A stretch of 64,000 nt of DNA, taken from positions 2,064 to 66,063 of the forward strand of contig NZ_PGTC01000029.1 of NCBI RefSeq assembly GCF_002786295.1, read 5' to 3'. Origin of the DNA: Pseudooceanicola marinus (lineage in GTDB: Bacteria > Pseudomonadota > Alphaproteobacteria > Rhodobacterales > Rhodobacteraceae). The stretch's first letter is position 1. The number at the start of each line of letters is the position of its first letter. The position numbers were made by a program, and so were the translations under genes. Shown here piece after piece: positions 16,101-29,021 of the stretch. Below the pieces are notes generated by a model, which was not told where the DNA came from, made no database searches, and saw only the letters and a program-made list of their open reading frames with translations.

Positions 16101-16256
16101 ATGAAGACCCTGCTCGTCACCACCCTTCTTACCTTCACCATCGCCGCGCCCCTGCAGGCCAGTTGCGCCTGGCATGAACAGCAGGCCAGCACCTGCGGCG
16201 AGGGCCTGACGTGGAACGCCGACAGCCAGAGCTGCGAGAAGATCGTCACCGGCTGA
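16101..16256 (+). CDS. Small secreted cysteine-containing protein (51 residues)
   Basis: ATG at 16101 is preceded by GGAGG. The protein starts with a clear Sec signal peptide (MKTLLVTTLLTFTIAAPLQA), probably cut near residue 20, leaving about 30 residues with three cysteines (Cys22, Cys32, Cys45) and the pattern C-x9-C-x12-C with GLTWNADSQSCE. That pattern recalls a short chitin-binding/peritrophin-like motif, but the match is too short to assign. It lies between purB and fliG with its own ribosome binding site. The function is unknown. Confidence 0.7.
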   Translation: MKTLLVTTLLTFTIAAPLQASCAWHEQQASTCGEGLTWNADSQSCEKIVTG

Positions 16257-16334
16257 GGCGAGGCTTCGCCGCGATTTCAGCCTTTCTTCACGCTTCCCTG
16301 ATTAGCTGCCCCCCGCACGCTGAATGAGGGGATC

Positions 16335-17393
16335 ATGGGCGATCTGGCACCGCTGGCGCAGTTTGCGCCCTCTCCGGCCTCGCCGGGGCAGATGACTCGC
16401 AAACAGAAGGCCGCGGTAATCATCCGGCTGCTGCTCAGCCATGGGCTGGATGTCCCGCTGAAGGAACTGCCGGACGAGGTTCAGGCAGAGCTGACCCTGC
16501 TTCTGGGCAGCATGCGCCACATCGACCGCAGCACGCTGTCCGGCGTGGTCGACGAGTTCGTCGAGGAGTTGGAGGCCCTGGGCCTGACCTTCCCCCGCGG
16601 TGTCGCCGGGGCGCTCTCGGTGCTGGACGGCAAGATTTCCCCCCACACGGCGGCGCGGTTGCGCAAGGAGGCCGGGGTGCGCCAGACCGGCGATCCCTGG
16701 GACCGGGTGCGCGCCCTCGATCTGAAGAAGCTGCAACCGATCGCCGAGAGCGAGTCGATCGAGATCGCCGCCGTGATGCTGTCGAAGCTCGACACCGGCA
16801 AGGCGGCGGAACTGCTGTCGAAACTGCCCGGCCCTCGCGCCCGGCGCATCGCCTATGCGATCTCGCTGACCTCCGGCATTTCCCCCGAGGCGCTGGACCG
16901 GATTGGCCTGTCTCTGGCCAGCCAGCTGGACGCCCAGCCCGACAGCGTTTTCGACAAGGATCCCGTCGAACGGGTGGGCGCGATCCTCAACTTTTCGACC
17001 GCCGCCACCCGCGACGACGTGCTGGAAGGTCTCGATGAGACCGACAGCGACTTTGCCGAGCGGGTGCGCAAGGCGATCTTCACCTTCACCAACATTCCCG
17101 CCCGCGTGGCCCCGCGCGACATCCCCAAGGTGGTGCGCCAGGTGGATCCCGGCATGCTGGTCACGGCGCTCGCCGCCTGCAACGGGGCGGAGGAAACGGC
17201 CACGGCGGACTACGTGCTGGGCAATATGTCGGCTCGCCTGGCCGACAGCCTGCGCGAAGAGGTGAACGATCGCGGCAAGGTGAAACCGAAAGATGCGGAA
17301 GAGGCGATGAACTCCGTGGTGTCCGCCATCCGCGAGCTGGAAGCCGCCGGCGAGTTGCTGCTGCTGGCGGGAGACGAGGACGAAGAGGGCTGA
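16335..17393 (+). CDS. fliG: Flagellar motor switch protein FliG
   Basis: A 352-residue protein with the three FliG parts: an N-terminal domain with MTRKQKAAVIIRLLL, a middle domain (about 130-240) with the ESIEIAAVMLSKLD helix pattern, and a C-terminal domain with armadillo-like helices near 250-340. FliG sits at the cytoplasmic face of the MS ring and transmits torque from the stator. The start has GAGGGG just before it. No other flagellar gene is in the window, so it stands apart from the main cluster. Confidence 0.82.
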   Translation: MGDLAPLAQFAPSPASPGQMTRKQKAAVIIRLLLSHGLDVPLKELPDEVQAELTLLLGSMRHIDRSTLSGVVDEFVEELEALGLTFPRGVAGALSVLDGKISPHTAARLRKEAGVRQTGDPWDRVRALDLKKLQPIAESESIEIAAVMLSKLDTGKAAELLSKLPGPRARRIAYAISLTSGISPEALDRIGLSLASQLDAQPDSVFDKDPVERVGAILNFSTAATRDDVLEGLDETDSDFAERVRKAIFTFTNIPARVAPRDIPKVVRQVDPGMLVTALAACNGAEETATADYVLGNMSARLADSLREEVNDRGKVKPKDAEEAMNSVVSAIRELEAAGELLLLAGDEDEEG

Positions 17394-17881
17394 TTGCAGG
17401 GGGCTGTCCTGGACGACGTGCGGCCCGCTCCGCCCATGCTCGCCCACCGTCATCGGGTCCAGCGACCCCGATCCCCCGGGCCGGACAGGACGCCGTCGCA
17501 GGATTACCCCTCCTTGCCGAGGGGCGGCGGCGCCTCCCGGCCAAGGTTCCGGAATCATCGCCTCCGCTCACCCGGGCTCGGTCTTCTCTTTGCTGTAAGT
17601 CTCCCGGAGACTGGGCCGCTCCCGGGACGCGTCTAGGGAACGATTTCAGCGATGGAGGCGCGCGGGCCTGGACCCGAGCCAGCAGGACGCAAGAGGGGCA
17701 GAGCCCGCTGCCGTGGCGCCCGGAACGCACGCCGCGCGATGTCTCCCCCAGTTTTTCCCGCTCACCTCCGTCCTCCCCGCAGGAACTCGCCCGTCCTGGT
17801 CCGCGCTTGTGCAGCCCCCGCGCTCTGGACACGCCTGCACGCGGCCCCTACCGTCCGCCGGACACGCGACCCGAGGCCCCA
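17394..17881. other. Intergenic region, no gene seen
   Basis: About 490 bases between fliG and the DMT transporter. Open frames overlap on both strands and show no family features. No clear hairpin terminator or tandem repeat was found; GC is as in the flanks. Confidence 0.4.
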
Positions 17882-18826
17882 ATGTCCAACGATCCCACCC
17901 ACACCGGCCGTGCCATCCTGCTGATGATCATGGCGATTTTCTGCTTCAGTTCGATGGATGCCTGCGCCAAGGCCATCGCGGCGGAAAGCAACACGGTCAT
18001 GGCGCTCTGGGCGCGCTACGCCGGCCAGGTCGTGCTGGTGCTGGCCATCGTCGCGCCTCGGCTGCGGCAGGTGGCGCGCACCCAGTTCCCGAAACTGCAG
18101 TTCTTCCGCTCGGTCTGCCAGCTGACGGCAACCTCGGCCTTCTTTCTGGGGCTGAACCACCTCGGGCTGGCGGAAAGCACGGCGATCATGGACATGAACC
18201 CCGTGCTCATTACCCTGGGCGCGGCGCTGTTCCTCGGCGAACGGCTGGGCCCGCGCCGCCTGATGGCCATCGTCGCGGCCCTGGTGGGGGCGATGATCAT
18301 CATCCGCCCCGGCAGCGCCGTCTTCTCGCCCGCGGCCCTCTTCCCGCTGACCGCCGCCCTGGCCTATGCCGGCTTCGCCCTGGCCACCCGCCACATCGGG
18401 CATCGCGAGGATCCCTGGACCTCGCTGCTCTACTCCGCCCTGCTGGGCTCGCTGGTGCTGTCGATGCTGCTGCCAGCCTACTGGGACCTGCCCTCGCTGA
18501 AAGTCGCGCTGCTGATGCTGGCGCTGGCCGGGCTGGGCACCTCGGCGCAGCTGCTGCTGATCCGCTCGCTGTCGCTGGGCGAGGCGGCGATGCTGGCGCC
18601 CTTCTCCTACGCCGGGCTGATCTCGGCCACCTTCTGGGGGATCGTCGTCTTCGGCGAATACCCCGACCGGGCGACGGTGATCGGTGCGCTTGTGATCGTC
18701 AGCGCCGGGGTCTATGTCTGGCACCGCGAAACCCGCGCCGCCCGCGCGCCGGCGCTGGCAGAGGTGAAGGTGGCCCCGGCGCCGGAAACCCCGGTCCTGC
18801 CCGACAGCGCGGATCCCCGGGACTAG
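17882..18826 (+). CDS. DMT-superfamily exporter (EamA domains)
   Basis: A 314-residue membrane protein with about ten hydrophobic helices arranged as two EamA repeats (about 12-145 and 155-285). The first repeat ends with the typical GERLGPRRLMAIVAALVGAMIII, the second with FGEYPDRATVIGALVIVSAG. Members export amino acids, nucleosides or other metabolites; the substrate here is unknown. The start at 17882 follows 'CCCCA' without a clear ribosome binding site. The acyltransferase gene follows after 50 bases on the same strand. Confidence 0.85.
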   Translation: MSNDPTHTGRAILLMIMAIFCFSSMDACAKAIAAESNTVMALWARYAGQVVLVLAIVAPRLRQVARTQFPKLQFFRSVCQLTATSAFFLGLNHLGLAESTAIMDMNPVLITLGAALFLGERLGPRRLMAIVAALVGAMIIIRPGSAVFSPAALFPLTAALAYAGFALATRHIGHREDPWTSLLYSALLGSLVLSMLLPAYWDLPSLKVALLMLALAGLGTSAQLLLIRSLSLGEAAMLAPFSYAGLISATFWGIVVFGEYPDRATVIGALVIVSAGVYVWHRETRAARAPALAEVKVAPAPETPVLPDSADPRD

Positions 18827-18876
18827 GCGCGGCAACCGTCCCGACCCGAGACAGAGCCCGAGAGACCGCCCGCCCC

Positions 18877-19812
18877 ATGGCCAAGCCCGTCGTCACCGAC
18901 CCCGCCCAGTTGCCCCCCGCACAGCGCCTCGGCCAGTACCTGGTCAACCTCGGCCTCGGCGGCATGGTGCGCCTTGGCCTGGCGCTGCCCTATCGGGTCC
19001 GTGTGCCCCTGGTCGGCTGGCTGGTGTCGCGCCTGGTGGCGCCGCTGGCGGGCTACAACCGCCGTATTCGCGACAACCTGGCCCTGGTGCGCCCGGACCT
19101 GTCGCCGGAGGAGGTGCGGCGCATGGAACGGGCGGTCACCGACAATGCCGGCCGCACCCTGATCGAGATCTACTCGGGCCCCGAGTTCAAGGCGCGCCTG
19201 GCCAATGCCCCCCTCGACGGGCCGGGCCTGGCCGCGCTGGATGCCGCGCGCGCCGCCGGGCGCCCCGTCATCCTGGTCTCCGGTCACTTCGGCAATTACG
19301 ACGCCTTCCGCGCCAAGATCGCCGCGCGCTACGGCGATGTCGGCGCGCTTTACCGGCCGCTGAACAACCTCTTCTTCAACCGCCACTACGTACGCGCGAT
19401 GGAATCCATCGCAACGCCGCTTTTCCCGCGCGGACGGCGCGGGCTGGCGGAGATGGTGAAATACCTGCGCGGCGGCCATATCGTTGCGCTGCTGTCGGAC
19501 CAGTATTTCGGCCAGGGCGCCGACCTGACCTTCTTCGGCCGCCCGGCGAAGACCGCCACCTCGGCCACCGAGATGGCGCTGAAATACGACGCCGAAATCC
19601 TGCCGATCTACGGCATCCGCCAACCCGACGGGCTGTCCTTCCACATCCGGGTAGAGGCGCCCCTGCCCCACAGCGATCCGGAAACCATGTCCCAGGCGCT
19701 GAACGACTCGCTGGAAGAGATGACGCGGGCGCATCCCGAGCAATGGTTCTGGGTGCATCGGCGCTGGAAACAGAAGACGCCGAAACAGCCCAAGGCCCGC
19801 AACCGCAGCTGA
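18877..19812 (+). CDS. LpxL/HtrB-type lysophospholipid acyltransferase
   Basis: A 311-residue member of the lipid A late-acyltransferase family. The catalytic H-x4-D motif is HFGNYD near residue 135, with downstream family segments LLSDQYFGQGADLTFFGRPAKTATS and the C-terminal HPEQWFWVHRRWK. Such enzymes add a secondary acyl chain to lipid A, or in some branches acylate other lipids, at the inner membrane. The start at 18877 is the first ATG of the conserved frame; the frame remains open far upstream only because of high GC. Confidence 0.88.
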   Translation: MAKPVVTDPAQLPPAQRLGQYLVNLGLGGMVRLGLALPYRVRVPLVGWLVSRLVAPLAGYNRRIRDNLALVRPDLSPEEVRRMERAVTDNAGRTLIEIYSGPEFKARLANAPLDGPGLAALDAARAAGRPVILVSGHFGNYDAFRAKIAARYGDVGALYRPLNNLFFNRHYVRAMESIATPLFPRGRRGLAEMVKYLRGGHIVALLSDQYFGQGADLTFFGRPAKTATSATEMALKYDAEILPIYGIRQPDGLSFHIRVEAPLPHSDPETMSQALNDSLEEMTRAHPEQWFWVHRRWKQKTPKQPKARNRS

Positions 19813-19902
19813 GGGCCGGCGCCCCTGCCAGGTCCCGCGATAGGCAAAAGGCGCCTGCCGCTCGGCACGCGCCTTATTTCATCAGGAGGAAACGGGATTG
19901 GA

Positions 19903-20664
<762 letters not shown>

Positions 20665-20977
20665 CCTTCACACTCTCGTCTGCAAAATTCCCGTTGCAAG
20701 ATACCTAGCCAAGACGCCCCTCAACTGCCAATCAAGGTTTTGCGAGAGGCCGGAAGACGGGCGCAATCTGTGACCCTTTGGTCAGGGCCGATGCCGCCGC
20801 GCCCCCCGCCGCACCCTGCTTGAGGCCCCTCAGGGCCAGCGGTGAGCCGCCCGATCCGACGATTTGTGTGCAAAGGTATACTAAAATTGCCGATGCCCCC
20901 TTGATCGCTCCCCCCCGATGGGGCAGAAGCTGAACACAGCACGAACCCCTCATTCTCATTGGAAGGGAGCCATCTCC

Positions 20978-23722
<2,745 letters not shown>

Positions 23723-23745
23723 TCCCCGCTGCGATGGATTGACGG

Positions 23746-23770
23746 AAAGGGCGCCTTCGGGCGCCCTTTT
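23746..23770 (+). terminator. Terminator of acnA
   Basis: AAAGGGCGCC and GGCGCCCTTT pair across a TTCG tetraloop. Confidence 0.9.
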
Positions 23771-23869
23771 CTTTCGTGCCGGGCGCCAATGCCGCGCGCC
23801 TCCCCCCGAAGCGTCACCCGCTGTCGGATGGGGCTTGCCTCTCGGCGGCAGCCGGCGTTCTCTGGTCCG

Positions 23870-24598
23870 ATGACACAGCCCGTTTCCTCCACCCACCTCC
23901 CCGTTGCCCTTGTCACCGGGGGCGCGCGCGGCATCGGCGCGGCGATCACCCGCGATCTGGCGCGCGACCACCGCGTCGTCTTTACCTATCGTGGCGCCGA
24001 GGCGGCCGCGCAGGCCCTGGCCGCCGAGCTGCCCGGGAGCCTGGCTCTGGCCGCAGATTTCGCCGACCCCGCAGCGCCCGAGGCGTTGATCGACGCAGTG
24101 ATGGCGGCCACGGGACGTCTGGACGTTCTGGTGAATGCCGCCGGCACGGTGGAGGAAGAGGACGCGCTTAGCGTCGACATGGCCTCGGCCGAGCGTCAGA
24201 TGCGGATCAACGCGCTGGCGCCCGCCGCGCTGATCTCCGCCGCGGGCGGGCTGATGCGTGAGGGCGGCGCGGTGGTCAACGTCACCAGCATCAACGCCAC
24301 CTTCCCGCCCGCCGGCGCGGTGACCTATGCCGCCTCCAAGGCCGCGCTGGAAAACTACACCCGCGGCTTTGCCAAGGCGTTCGGGCCCAGGGGCATCCGC
24401 GTCAACGCCGTGGCCCCGGGGGCGGTGGAACGCGCCCATGCGCCGCGTCCCGAGGCCCTGCAACAGGCCTTCCTGAACGAGACCGCCCTGGGCACCTTGG
24501 CCACGCCCGAGGACATCGCCCAGGCCGTGCGCTACCTGATCGCGGCGCCGGGTGTGACCGGGGTCATCCTGCCGGTGTCGCGCGGGTTCAGACTCTGA
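23870..24598 (+). CDS. Short-chain dehydrogenase/reductase
   Basis: A 242-residue classical SDR. The nucleotide-binding TGGARGIG motif is at about 17-24, NAAG at about 92-95, the catalytic Ser in NVTSINA and the YxxxK pair as YAASK. Family knowledge: NAD(P)-dependent oxidation or reduction of a small alcohol or ketone, often with the fold of FabG. The substrate is unknown. The start at 23870 places the first strand properly. It precedes the DUF4396 gene by 33 bases. Confidence 0.88.
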   Translation: MTQPVSSTHLPVALVTGGARGIGAAITRDLARDHRVVFTYRGAEAAAQALAAELPGSLALAADFADPAAPEALIDAVMAATGRLDVLVNAAGTVEEEDALSVDMASAERQMRINALAPAALISAAGGLMREGGAVVNVTSINATFPPAGAVTYAASKAALENYTRGFAKAFGPRGIRVNAVAPGAVERAHAPRPEALQQAFLNETALGTLATPEDIAQAVRYLIAAPGVTGVILPVSRGFRL

Positions 24599-24631
24599 GG
24601 AACCGATACCGGCCGCATCCGTTGGCCCCAT

Positions 24632-25330
24632 ATGACCCTGACAGAACTCTCTCCCTGGCTCCTGGGCGCCTGGGCGGTGGTGATGCTGCCCTCGCTGGCC
24701 CTTGTCCTCCATGACCTGCGCCGCCACAACAGCCACCTGATGCCGCTGATGCAGGTGGTCTGGGCACTGACGGTCTTCTACTCCGGCCCCCTAGGCCTGC
24801 TGATCTACTGGCGCACCGGGCGCAAGAGCATCCCCGATGACGGCGACTGGCGCCGCGCCTTCCGCTCCGTCGCGCATTGCTACTCTGGCTGCGGCATGGG
24901 CGAGATCGTCGGCGTGACCCTAGCCGTGGGGCTACTGGCGCTCGGCAATGCCTGGACGGCGGCGATCACCTTCGCCTTTGCCTATCTCTTCGGCTTCGCC
25001 CTGACCGTCGGGCCGGAAATCCAGGGCGGTACAGCCCCGCGCACCGCCGTCATGGACGCGCTGAAGGCCGAGACGCCTTCGATCGTGATGATGGAGCTGG
25101 TGGCGATCAGTGTCGACCTGTTGCTGGCCGGGGACGCAGGCATGGGCGATGCGCTCTTCTGGCTGTCGCTGGTGGTCTCGCTGACCTGTGGCTTGCTGGC
25201 GGCCTGGCCGGTGAACTACTGGCTGATCCGCCGTGGCGTGAAAGAAGGCATGATGGACCCGCGCATGACCGACCATCACGGGCATGGTCACGACGCGCAT
25301 GAGCAACACGGACAGGCCGCGCAGGGCTGA
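24632..25330 (+). CDS. DUF4396 membrane protein with His-rich tail
   Basis: A 232-residue protein with about five hydrophobic helices and the DUF4396 signature HCYSGCGMGEIVGV near residue 90, followed by GPEIQGGTA. The last 25 residues are rich in His, Asp and Gly (DHHGHGHDAHEQHG), which suggests metal binding. Members occur near copper and other metal transport genes, but the role is not established. It is probably co-transcribed with the upstream SDR gene. Confidence 0.75.
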   Translation: MTLTELSPWLLGAWAVVMLPSLALVLHDLRRHNSHLMPLMQVVWALTVFYSGPLGLLIYWRTGRKSIPDDGDWRRAFRSVAHCYSGCGMGEIVGVTLAVGLLALGNAWTAAITFAFAYLFGFALTVGPEIQGGTAPRTAVMDALKAETPSIVMMELVAISVDLLLAGDAGMGDALFWLSLVVSLTCGLLAAWPVNYWLIRRGVKEGMMDPRMTDHHGHGHDAHEQHGQAAQG

Positions 25331-25458
25331 CACGTCGTCGCGCCCGCCCGGCCTGGGCGATCACTGACGCTGAACGGAAAGCGCGCCGAGGCTTGGACAG
25401 CACCGGCGCGTTTCGCAGTCTCAAACTCGCCGGGCGGCCCGGGCGGTGGCCAGAGAGA

Positions 25459-25995
25459 CTACTCCCCCCGCGCCTCGGCAATGGCCGGGCGGATGGTGCT
25501 TTCCAGAACCCGCTCGGTGATCGGCCCGGCAAAGCGGGTGATGATCACCCCGTCGCCGTCGATCACGTAGGTTTCCGGCACACCATAGAGGCCCCAGTTC
25601 AGGCCCATGCGCCCCTGGGCGTCGGCACCGACGGCGGTATAGGGATCGCCCAGTTCGGCCAGGAAGCCGCGCGCCGCGTCGGGTTTGTCCTTGTAGTTCA
25701 CGCCGTAGATCGGGATCCCCTCCAGCCCAAGGGCCAACAGGTTGGGATGTTCCACCCGGCAGGGCGCGCACCAGCTGGCCCAGAAGTTCACCAGCTTCAC
25801 CTCGCCGTCACGCAACGTGGCGTCATCGAAGGGCGTCAGCCCCTCCAGCGCGGTCACCTGCACCGCCGGGGCCGGCGCGCCTGCCAGCGCAGTCGGCAGC
25901 TGATCCGGGTCCTCGCGCTGCATGCCGATGTAGAAGAGCGCAGCCAAGGCCGCAAAGACCAGCGGCGGCAATACCATCAGGGGTTTGATCTTCAT
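25459..25995 (-). CDS. ccmG: Cytochrome c maturation thioredoxin CcmG (DsbE)
   Basis: A 178-residue membrane-anchored periplasmic thioredoxin: one N-terminal helix (LMVLPPLVFAALAALFYIG) then a thioredoxin fold with the active site WASWCAPCRVEHP near residue 75, and GVPETYVIDGDG. CcmG reduces the apocytochrome CxxCH disulfide before heme attachment. It ends the ccmABCDG run on the minus strand. The ccmD stop lies 36 bases before its start. Confidence 0.95.
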   Translation of the reverse strand: MKIKPLMVLPPLVFAALAALFYIGMQREDPDQLPTALAGAPAPAVQVTALEGLTPFDDATLRDGEVKLVNFWASWCAPCRVEHPNLLALGLEGIPIYGVNYKDKPDAARGFLAELGDPYTAVGADAQGRMGLNWGLYGVPETYVIDGDGVIITRFAGPITERVLESTIRPAIAEARGE

Positions 25996-26031
25996 CCCAA
26001 GTCCTTTCCGGCGCGTCCTGCGCCCGCGCCG

Positions 26032-26190
26032 TTATTGCGCGCGCTTGCGCCGCGCCTCGACCGTTTCCAGCTCGGCCCGCATTTTTCGCGCGCGCCAGAT
26101 CGACCAGACCGCCAGCACCACCAGAAGCAGCAGCGACACCGCATAGGCCGACAGCACCGTATCGGCGTATTTCCCAAGTTCCGGCATCAT
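26032..26190 (-). CDS. ccmD: Heme exporter protein CcmD
   Basis: A 52-residue protein that starts MMPELGKYADTVLSAYAVS and has a single hydrophobic helix, then a basic tail rich in Arg and Lys (RARKMRAELETVEARRKRAQ). This is the CcmD pattern: a small membrane protein that releases holo-CcmE from the CcmABC complex. Its start lies 2 bases after the ccmC stop codon, with GGAGGGG upstream (within ccmC), so it is translationally coupled. A second ATG one codon later is equally possible. Confidence 0.9.
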   Translation of the reverse strand: MMPELGKYADTVLSAYAVSLLLLVVLAVWSIWRARKMRAELETVEARRKRAQ

Positions 26191-26192
26191 CC

Positions 26193-26942
26193 TCAGCCCC
26201 TCCTTTCACGCGCCATCAGCGCCCGCATCCGCCGCGCGCGGATCTCCGTCTGGGTGCGCAGCAGCACCAGCGCCACGAAGAACAGCACGAAGCCCGCCAT
26301 CGAGAGGAAGAGCGGCGCGGCAAAGACATTGCTGACCCGTTCCTCGGTGTCCCCCGCCAGGGCCCCCGCGCGCATCACGCTGGCGCCCTGGTGCAGGCCC
26401 TGGTTCCAGAAATGCACCGCATAGCGGCTGAGCACGGCAAAGACGGAACCGACGATGCACAGGATCGAGGTCAGGTCGGCCGCCGTGTCGTCATCCTCCA
26501 CCGCGGCCCAGAGCGCGATGTAGCCCAGGTAGAAGAGGAAGAGGATCAGGAAGGAGGTCAGACGCGGGTCCCAGACCCACCAGGTACCCCACATCGGCTG
26601 GCCCCAGATGGCGCCGGTGGCCAAGGCGATGATCGTCATCACCGCCCCGATGGGCGCCGCGGCGCGGGCCGCCAGGGCGCTGACGTGGTGGCGCCGGATC
26701 AGCCAGATCAGCGAGGCCAGCAGCATCATGAACCAGCCATTGATCGCCATCAGCGCGGCGGGCACATGCAGGTAGATGATCTTCACCGTCGATCCCTGAC
26801 GATAGTCATCGGGGGTGAAAAAGAACCCCCAGACCAAGCCTACCACCATGCAAACCACGGTCAGCCCGGTCACCCAGGGCAGAAGCGCCTGGGACGTCTC
26901 GATGAACTTCTTCGGATTGGCATATTCCCAGATCGATTTCAT
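26193..26942 (-). CDS. ccmC: Heme exporter protein CcmC
   Basis: A 249-residue inner-membrane protein with six hydrophobic helices and the periplasmic tryptophan-rich heme motif WGTWWVWDPRLTS near residue 127. Conserved histidines flank it (YLHVPAA and SRYAVHFWNQGLHQG). CcmC hands heme to CcmE. The gap to ccmB upstream is 58 bases, larger than elsewhere in the operon. Confidence 0.96.
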   Translation of the reverse strand: MKSIWEYANPKKFIETSQALLPWVTGLTVVCMVVGLVWGFFFTPDDYRQGSTVKIIYLHVPAALMAINGWFMMLLASLIWLIRRHHVSALAARAAAPIGAVMTIIALATGAIWGQPMWGTWWVWDPRLTSFLILFLFYLGYIALWAAVEDDDTAADLTSILCIVGSVFAVLSRYAVHFWNQGLHQGASVMRAGALAGDTEERVSNVFAAPLFLSMAGFVLFFVALVLLRTQTEIRARRMRALMARERRG

Positions 26943-27000
26943 GGCTTTCGCCTATCCCCTTTCGCCCGTTCGGGACAGTAAACTTAAAGACAGCCCGCCA

Positions 27001-27657
27001 TCAACGCAGGTTCACCCGCAGGACCGCCGCGCTGGCAAAGGGCAGCAGGGCCAGCGTGGCGCAGGTGATGCCGGCCAGCAGCAGCAGCGGCACCTCCACC
27101 GACAGCCCCCCGGCCCCGCGCCGCGCCACCTCGGCGCCGAAGATCAGCGTCGGCACGTAAAGCGGCAGCACGATCAGCGACATCAGCAGCCCGCCCCGTT
27201 TCAGTCCCACGGTCAGCGCCGCGCCGAAGGTGCCCAGCACCGACAGCGCGGGCGTGCCCAGCAAAAGCGACAGGAACAGCCACAGATAGCCCTCGCCCGG
27301 CAGGCTCAGCATCAGCGCCAGCAGGGGCGCGGCCACCACCAGCGGCAGCCCGGTGGTGATCCAATGCGCCAGGGCCTTGACCGTGACGATCCCCTCCATC
27401 GGCAGGGGCGCCGTGGCCAAGAGGTCCAGACTGCCGTCCTCGCGATCCAGCGCGAAGATCCGGTCCAGCGACAGCAGACAGGCCAGCAGCGCGCCCACCC
27501 ATAGGATACCGGGCGCGATCCGCGCCAACAGCGCGCTCTCGGGGCCGACGCCGAAGGCCACCAGCGCCACCAGGATCAGGAAGAAGGCAAGGCCCAGGCC
27601 AAAGCCGCCCCCGGCGCGCACCGCCAGTTTCAGGTCCCGGGTCAGCAGCGCGATCAC
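27001..27657 (-). CDS. ccmB: Heme exporter protein CcmB
   Basis: A 218-residue ABC-type membrane subunit with six hydrophobic helices. It begins [18 protein letters not shown] and has [25 protein letters not shown], both CcmB hallmarks. With CcmA it forms the ATP-driven part of the heme handling complex. Its start overlaps the ccmA stop by 4 bases. Confidence 0.95.
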   Translation of the reverse strand: MIALLTRDLKLAVRAGGGFGLGLAFFLILVALVAFGVGPESALLARIAPGILWVGALLACLLSLDRIFALDREDGSLDLLATAPLPMEGIVTVKALAHWITTGLPLVVAAPLLALMLSLPGEGYLWLFLSLLLGTPALSVLGTFGAALTVGLKRGGLLMSLIVLPLYVPTLIFGAEVARRGAGGLSVEVPLLLLAGITCATLALLPFASAAVLRVNLR

Positions 27658-28277
27658 AGGAAGGCCTCGTCGAAATCATCAAGCTGCGCGGCGGGCAGCA
27701 CGGCCTTCAGCGGGCCGACGTCCAGCACCTCCGCCTCGGGCAGGCCCAGTTCGATATGGGTGGCGATGACCGCCATGCCACCGCGCGCCAGGTGGCCGCG
27801 CACGGCCTCCGCGAAAAGGCCGACCGAGGCCGTATCCAGCGACACCGTAGGCTCATCCAGCAGCCACAGCGGCCGGCCTGTCACCATCAGACGCGCCAGA
27901 CCCAGCCGGCGCTTCTGCCCGGCCGAGAGGGTCCCCGCCAACCGGTCGCGCAGCCCTTCCAGGTCGAAGGCCGTCAGCGCCGGGTCGATCTCGCGCAGCC
28001 CGTGGACGGCGGCCCAGAAGGTCAGGTTCTCGGTCACCGTCATCTGCGCCTTCAGCCCGTCCGCATGGCCGCCATAGGCCACGGCTTCGCGATCAAAGGA
28101 CATCTCGCCGGCCAACGGCGGCTGCAACCCAGCAAGCGCCCGCAGAAGCGTCGTCTTGCCCGATCCGTTCGGTCCGCGCAGGATCAGCGCGCGCCCCGGC
28201 GCCAGGGTGAAACTCACCCCCGCCAGCAACGGCACGCCCCCGCGGGCGACAGCCAGATCGGTCACTTTCATCTCCAT
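27654..28277 (-). CDS. ccmA: Heme exporter ATPase CcmA
   Basis: A 207-residue ABC ATPase. It has Walker [13 protein letters not shown] near 34-45, the signature [14 protein letters not shown], Walker [13 protein letters not shown] and the switch His in IATHIELGL. It powers release of holo-CcmE rather than heme transport. The first gene of the ccmABCDG operon; about 350 bases without a gene lie upstream. A start two codons in (28271) is possible. Confidence 0.95.
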   Translation of the reverse strand: MEMKVTDLAVARGGVPLLAGVSFTLAPGRALILRGPNGSGKTTLLRALAGLQPPLAGEMSFDREAVAYGGHADGLKAQMTVTENLTFWAAVHGLREIDPALTAFDLEGLRDRLAGTLSAGQKRRLGLARLMVTGRPLWLLDEPTVSLDTASVGLFAEAVRGHLARGGMAVIATHIELGLPEAEVLDVGPLKAVLPAAQLDDFDEAFL

Positions 28278-28629
28278 GGGAAATCCATAACCCGTTCACG
28301 CGAAGGGCAAAAGAACCGATCCGTCTCACCCCGTCCTTGACATGGGTCAGGTGAATGGTGCGGCGACACCCTGGGCGAGCGAATTTCAAACCATCGAATG
28401 GGAGAAGGCGGCAGCGCCGGCTCCCCCCACTTTGGCAACAGGCGCGCGCCAGCCGCGGTCAACAGGCACGCCCGCGCCTCCCCGGGTGGCCCCCAATCTC
28501 TCTATTTTTTGGCCAGAAATATCCCCGGGGAGAATTGAGCCAAAGGCTCAAGGGGGGCAGAGCCCCCTTTTTCCTTCCATTTGTCGCCCTCCGGCGACGG
28601 AGGGGGCACAGCCCCCCCCCCTTCCCCGC
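28278..28629. repeat. Intergenic region with palindromic repeat variant
   Basis: No gene. The stretch around 28505-28620 contains TTTTTTGGCCAGAAATATCCCCGGGG (read inverted: CCCCGGGGATATTTCTGGCC) and AAGGGGGGCAGAGCCCCCTTTTT, which pairs as GGGGGC-AGA-GCCCCC. These are variants of the repeat family seen at 15940, 38654 and 46199. The hairpin with T run may also terminate transcription. Confidence 0.55.
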
Positions 28630-28983
28630 TCAGACCGACAAAAGCGCGGCGGCGACCCGGCGCCCTTCGGACAGCAGGATGTTGAAGCTGCGGCAGGCCG
28701 AGGGTGAGGCCATGGGTTCGATCCCCACGCCCGCCTCGTCCAGCGCCTCGCGCAGGGTCGCGGGCACCGGGGCCATGGTCTCGCCCGTGCCCAGCAGGAT
28801 CACGTCCACCTGGCCCGCCAGCGCCTCCAGCGTGGCGGCATCCTCCAGCCCGCCCCACGGTCGGGTGGAATTGGCAAGGACCAGCACAGGCGCATCGACC
28901 ACCTCGCCGCCGACGCGGAAGAAGCCGGGTCCGTAGCCGTCGATGGGCCGGGCATCGTCATAGGAAATTTCGACAAGATCCAT
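28630..28983 (-). CDS. Mth938-like domain protein (DUF498)
   Basis: A 117-residue soluble protein with the Mth938 fold pattern: a start of MDLVEISYDDARPIDGYGPGFFRVGG, the DVILLGTGETMAPVP segment, and GVGIEPMASPSACRSFNIL. Relatives include the mitochondrial complex I assembly factor NDUFAF3. In alphaproteobacteria the gene often sits next to secF, as here (one gene away). The exact bacterial function is not known. Confidence 0.88.
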   Translation of the reverse strand: MDLVEISYDDARPIDGYGPGFFRVGGEVVDAPVLVLANSTRPWGGLEDAATLEALAGQVDVILLGTGETMAPVPATLREALDEAGVGIEPMASPSACRSFNILLSEGRRVAAALLSV

Positions 28984-29021
28984 GGGGTTCTCTCCGTCAA
29001 TGATCGGTGTCTGGGGTCAGC

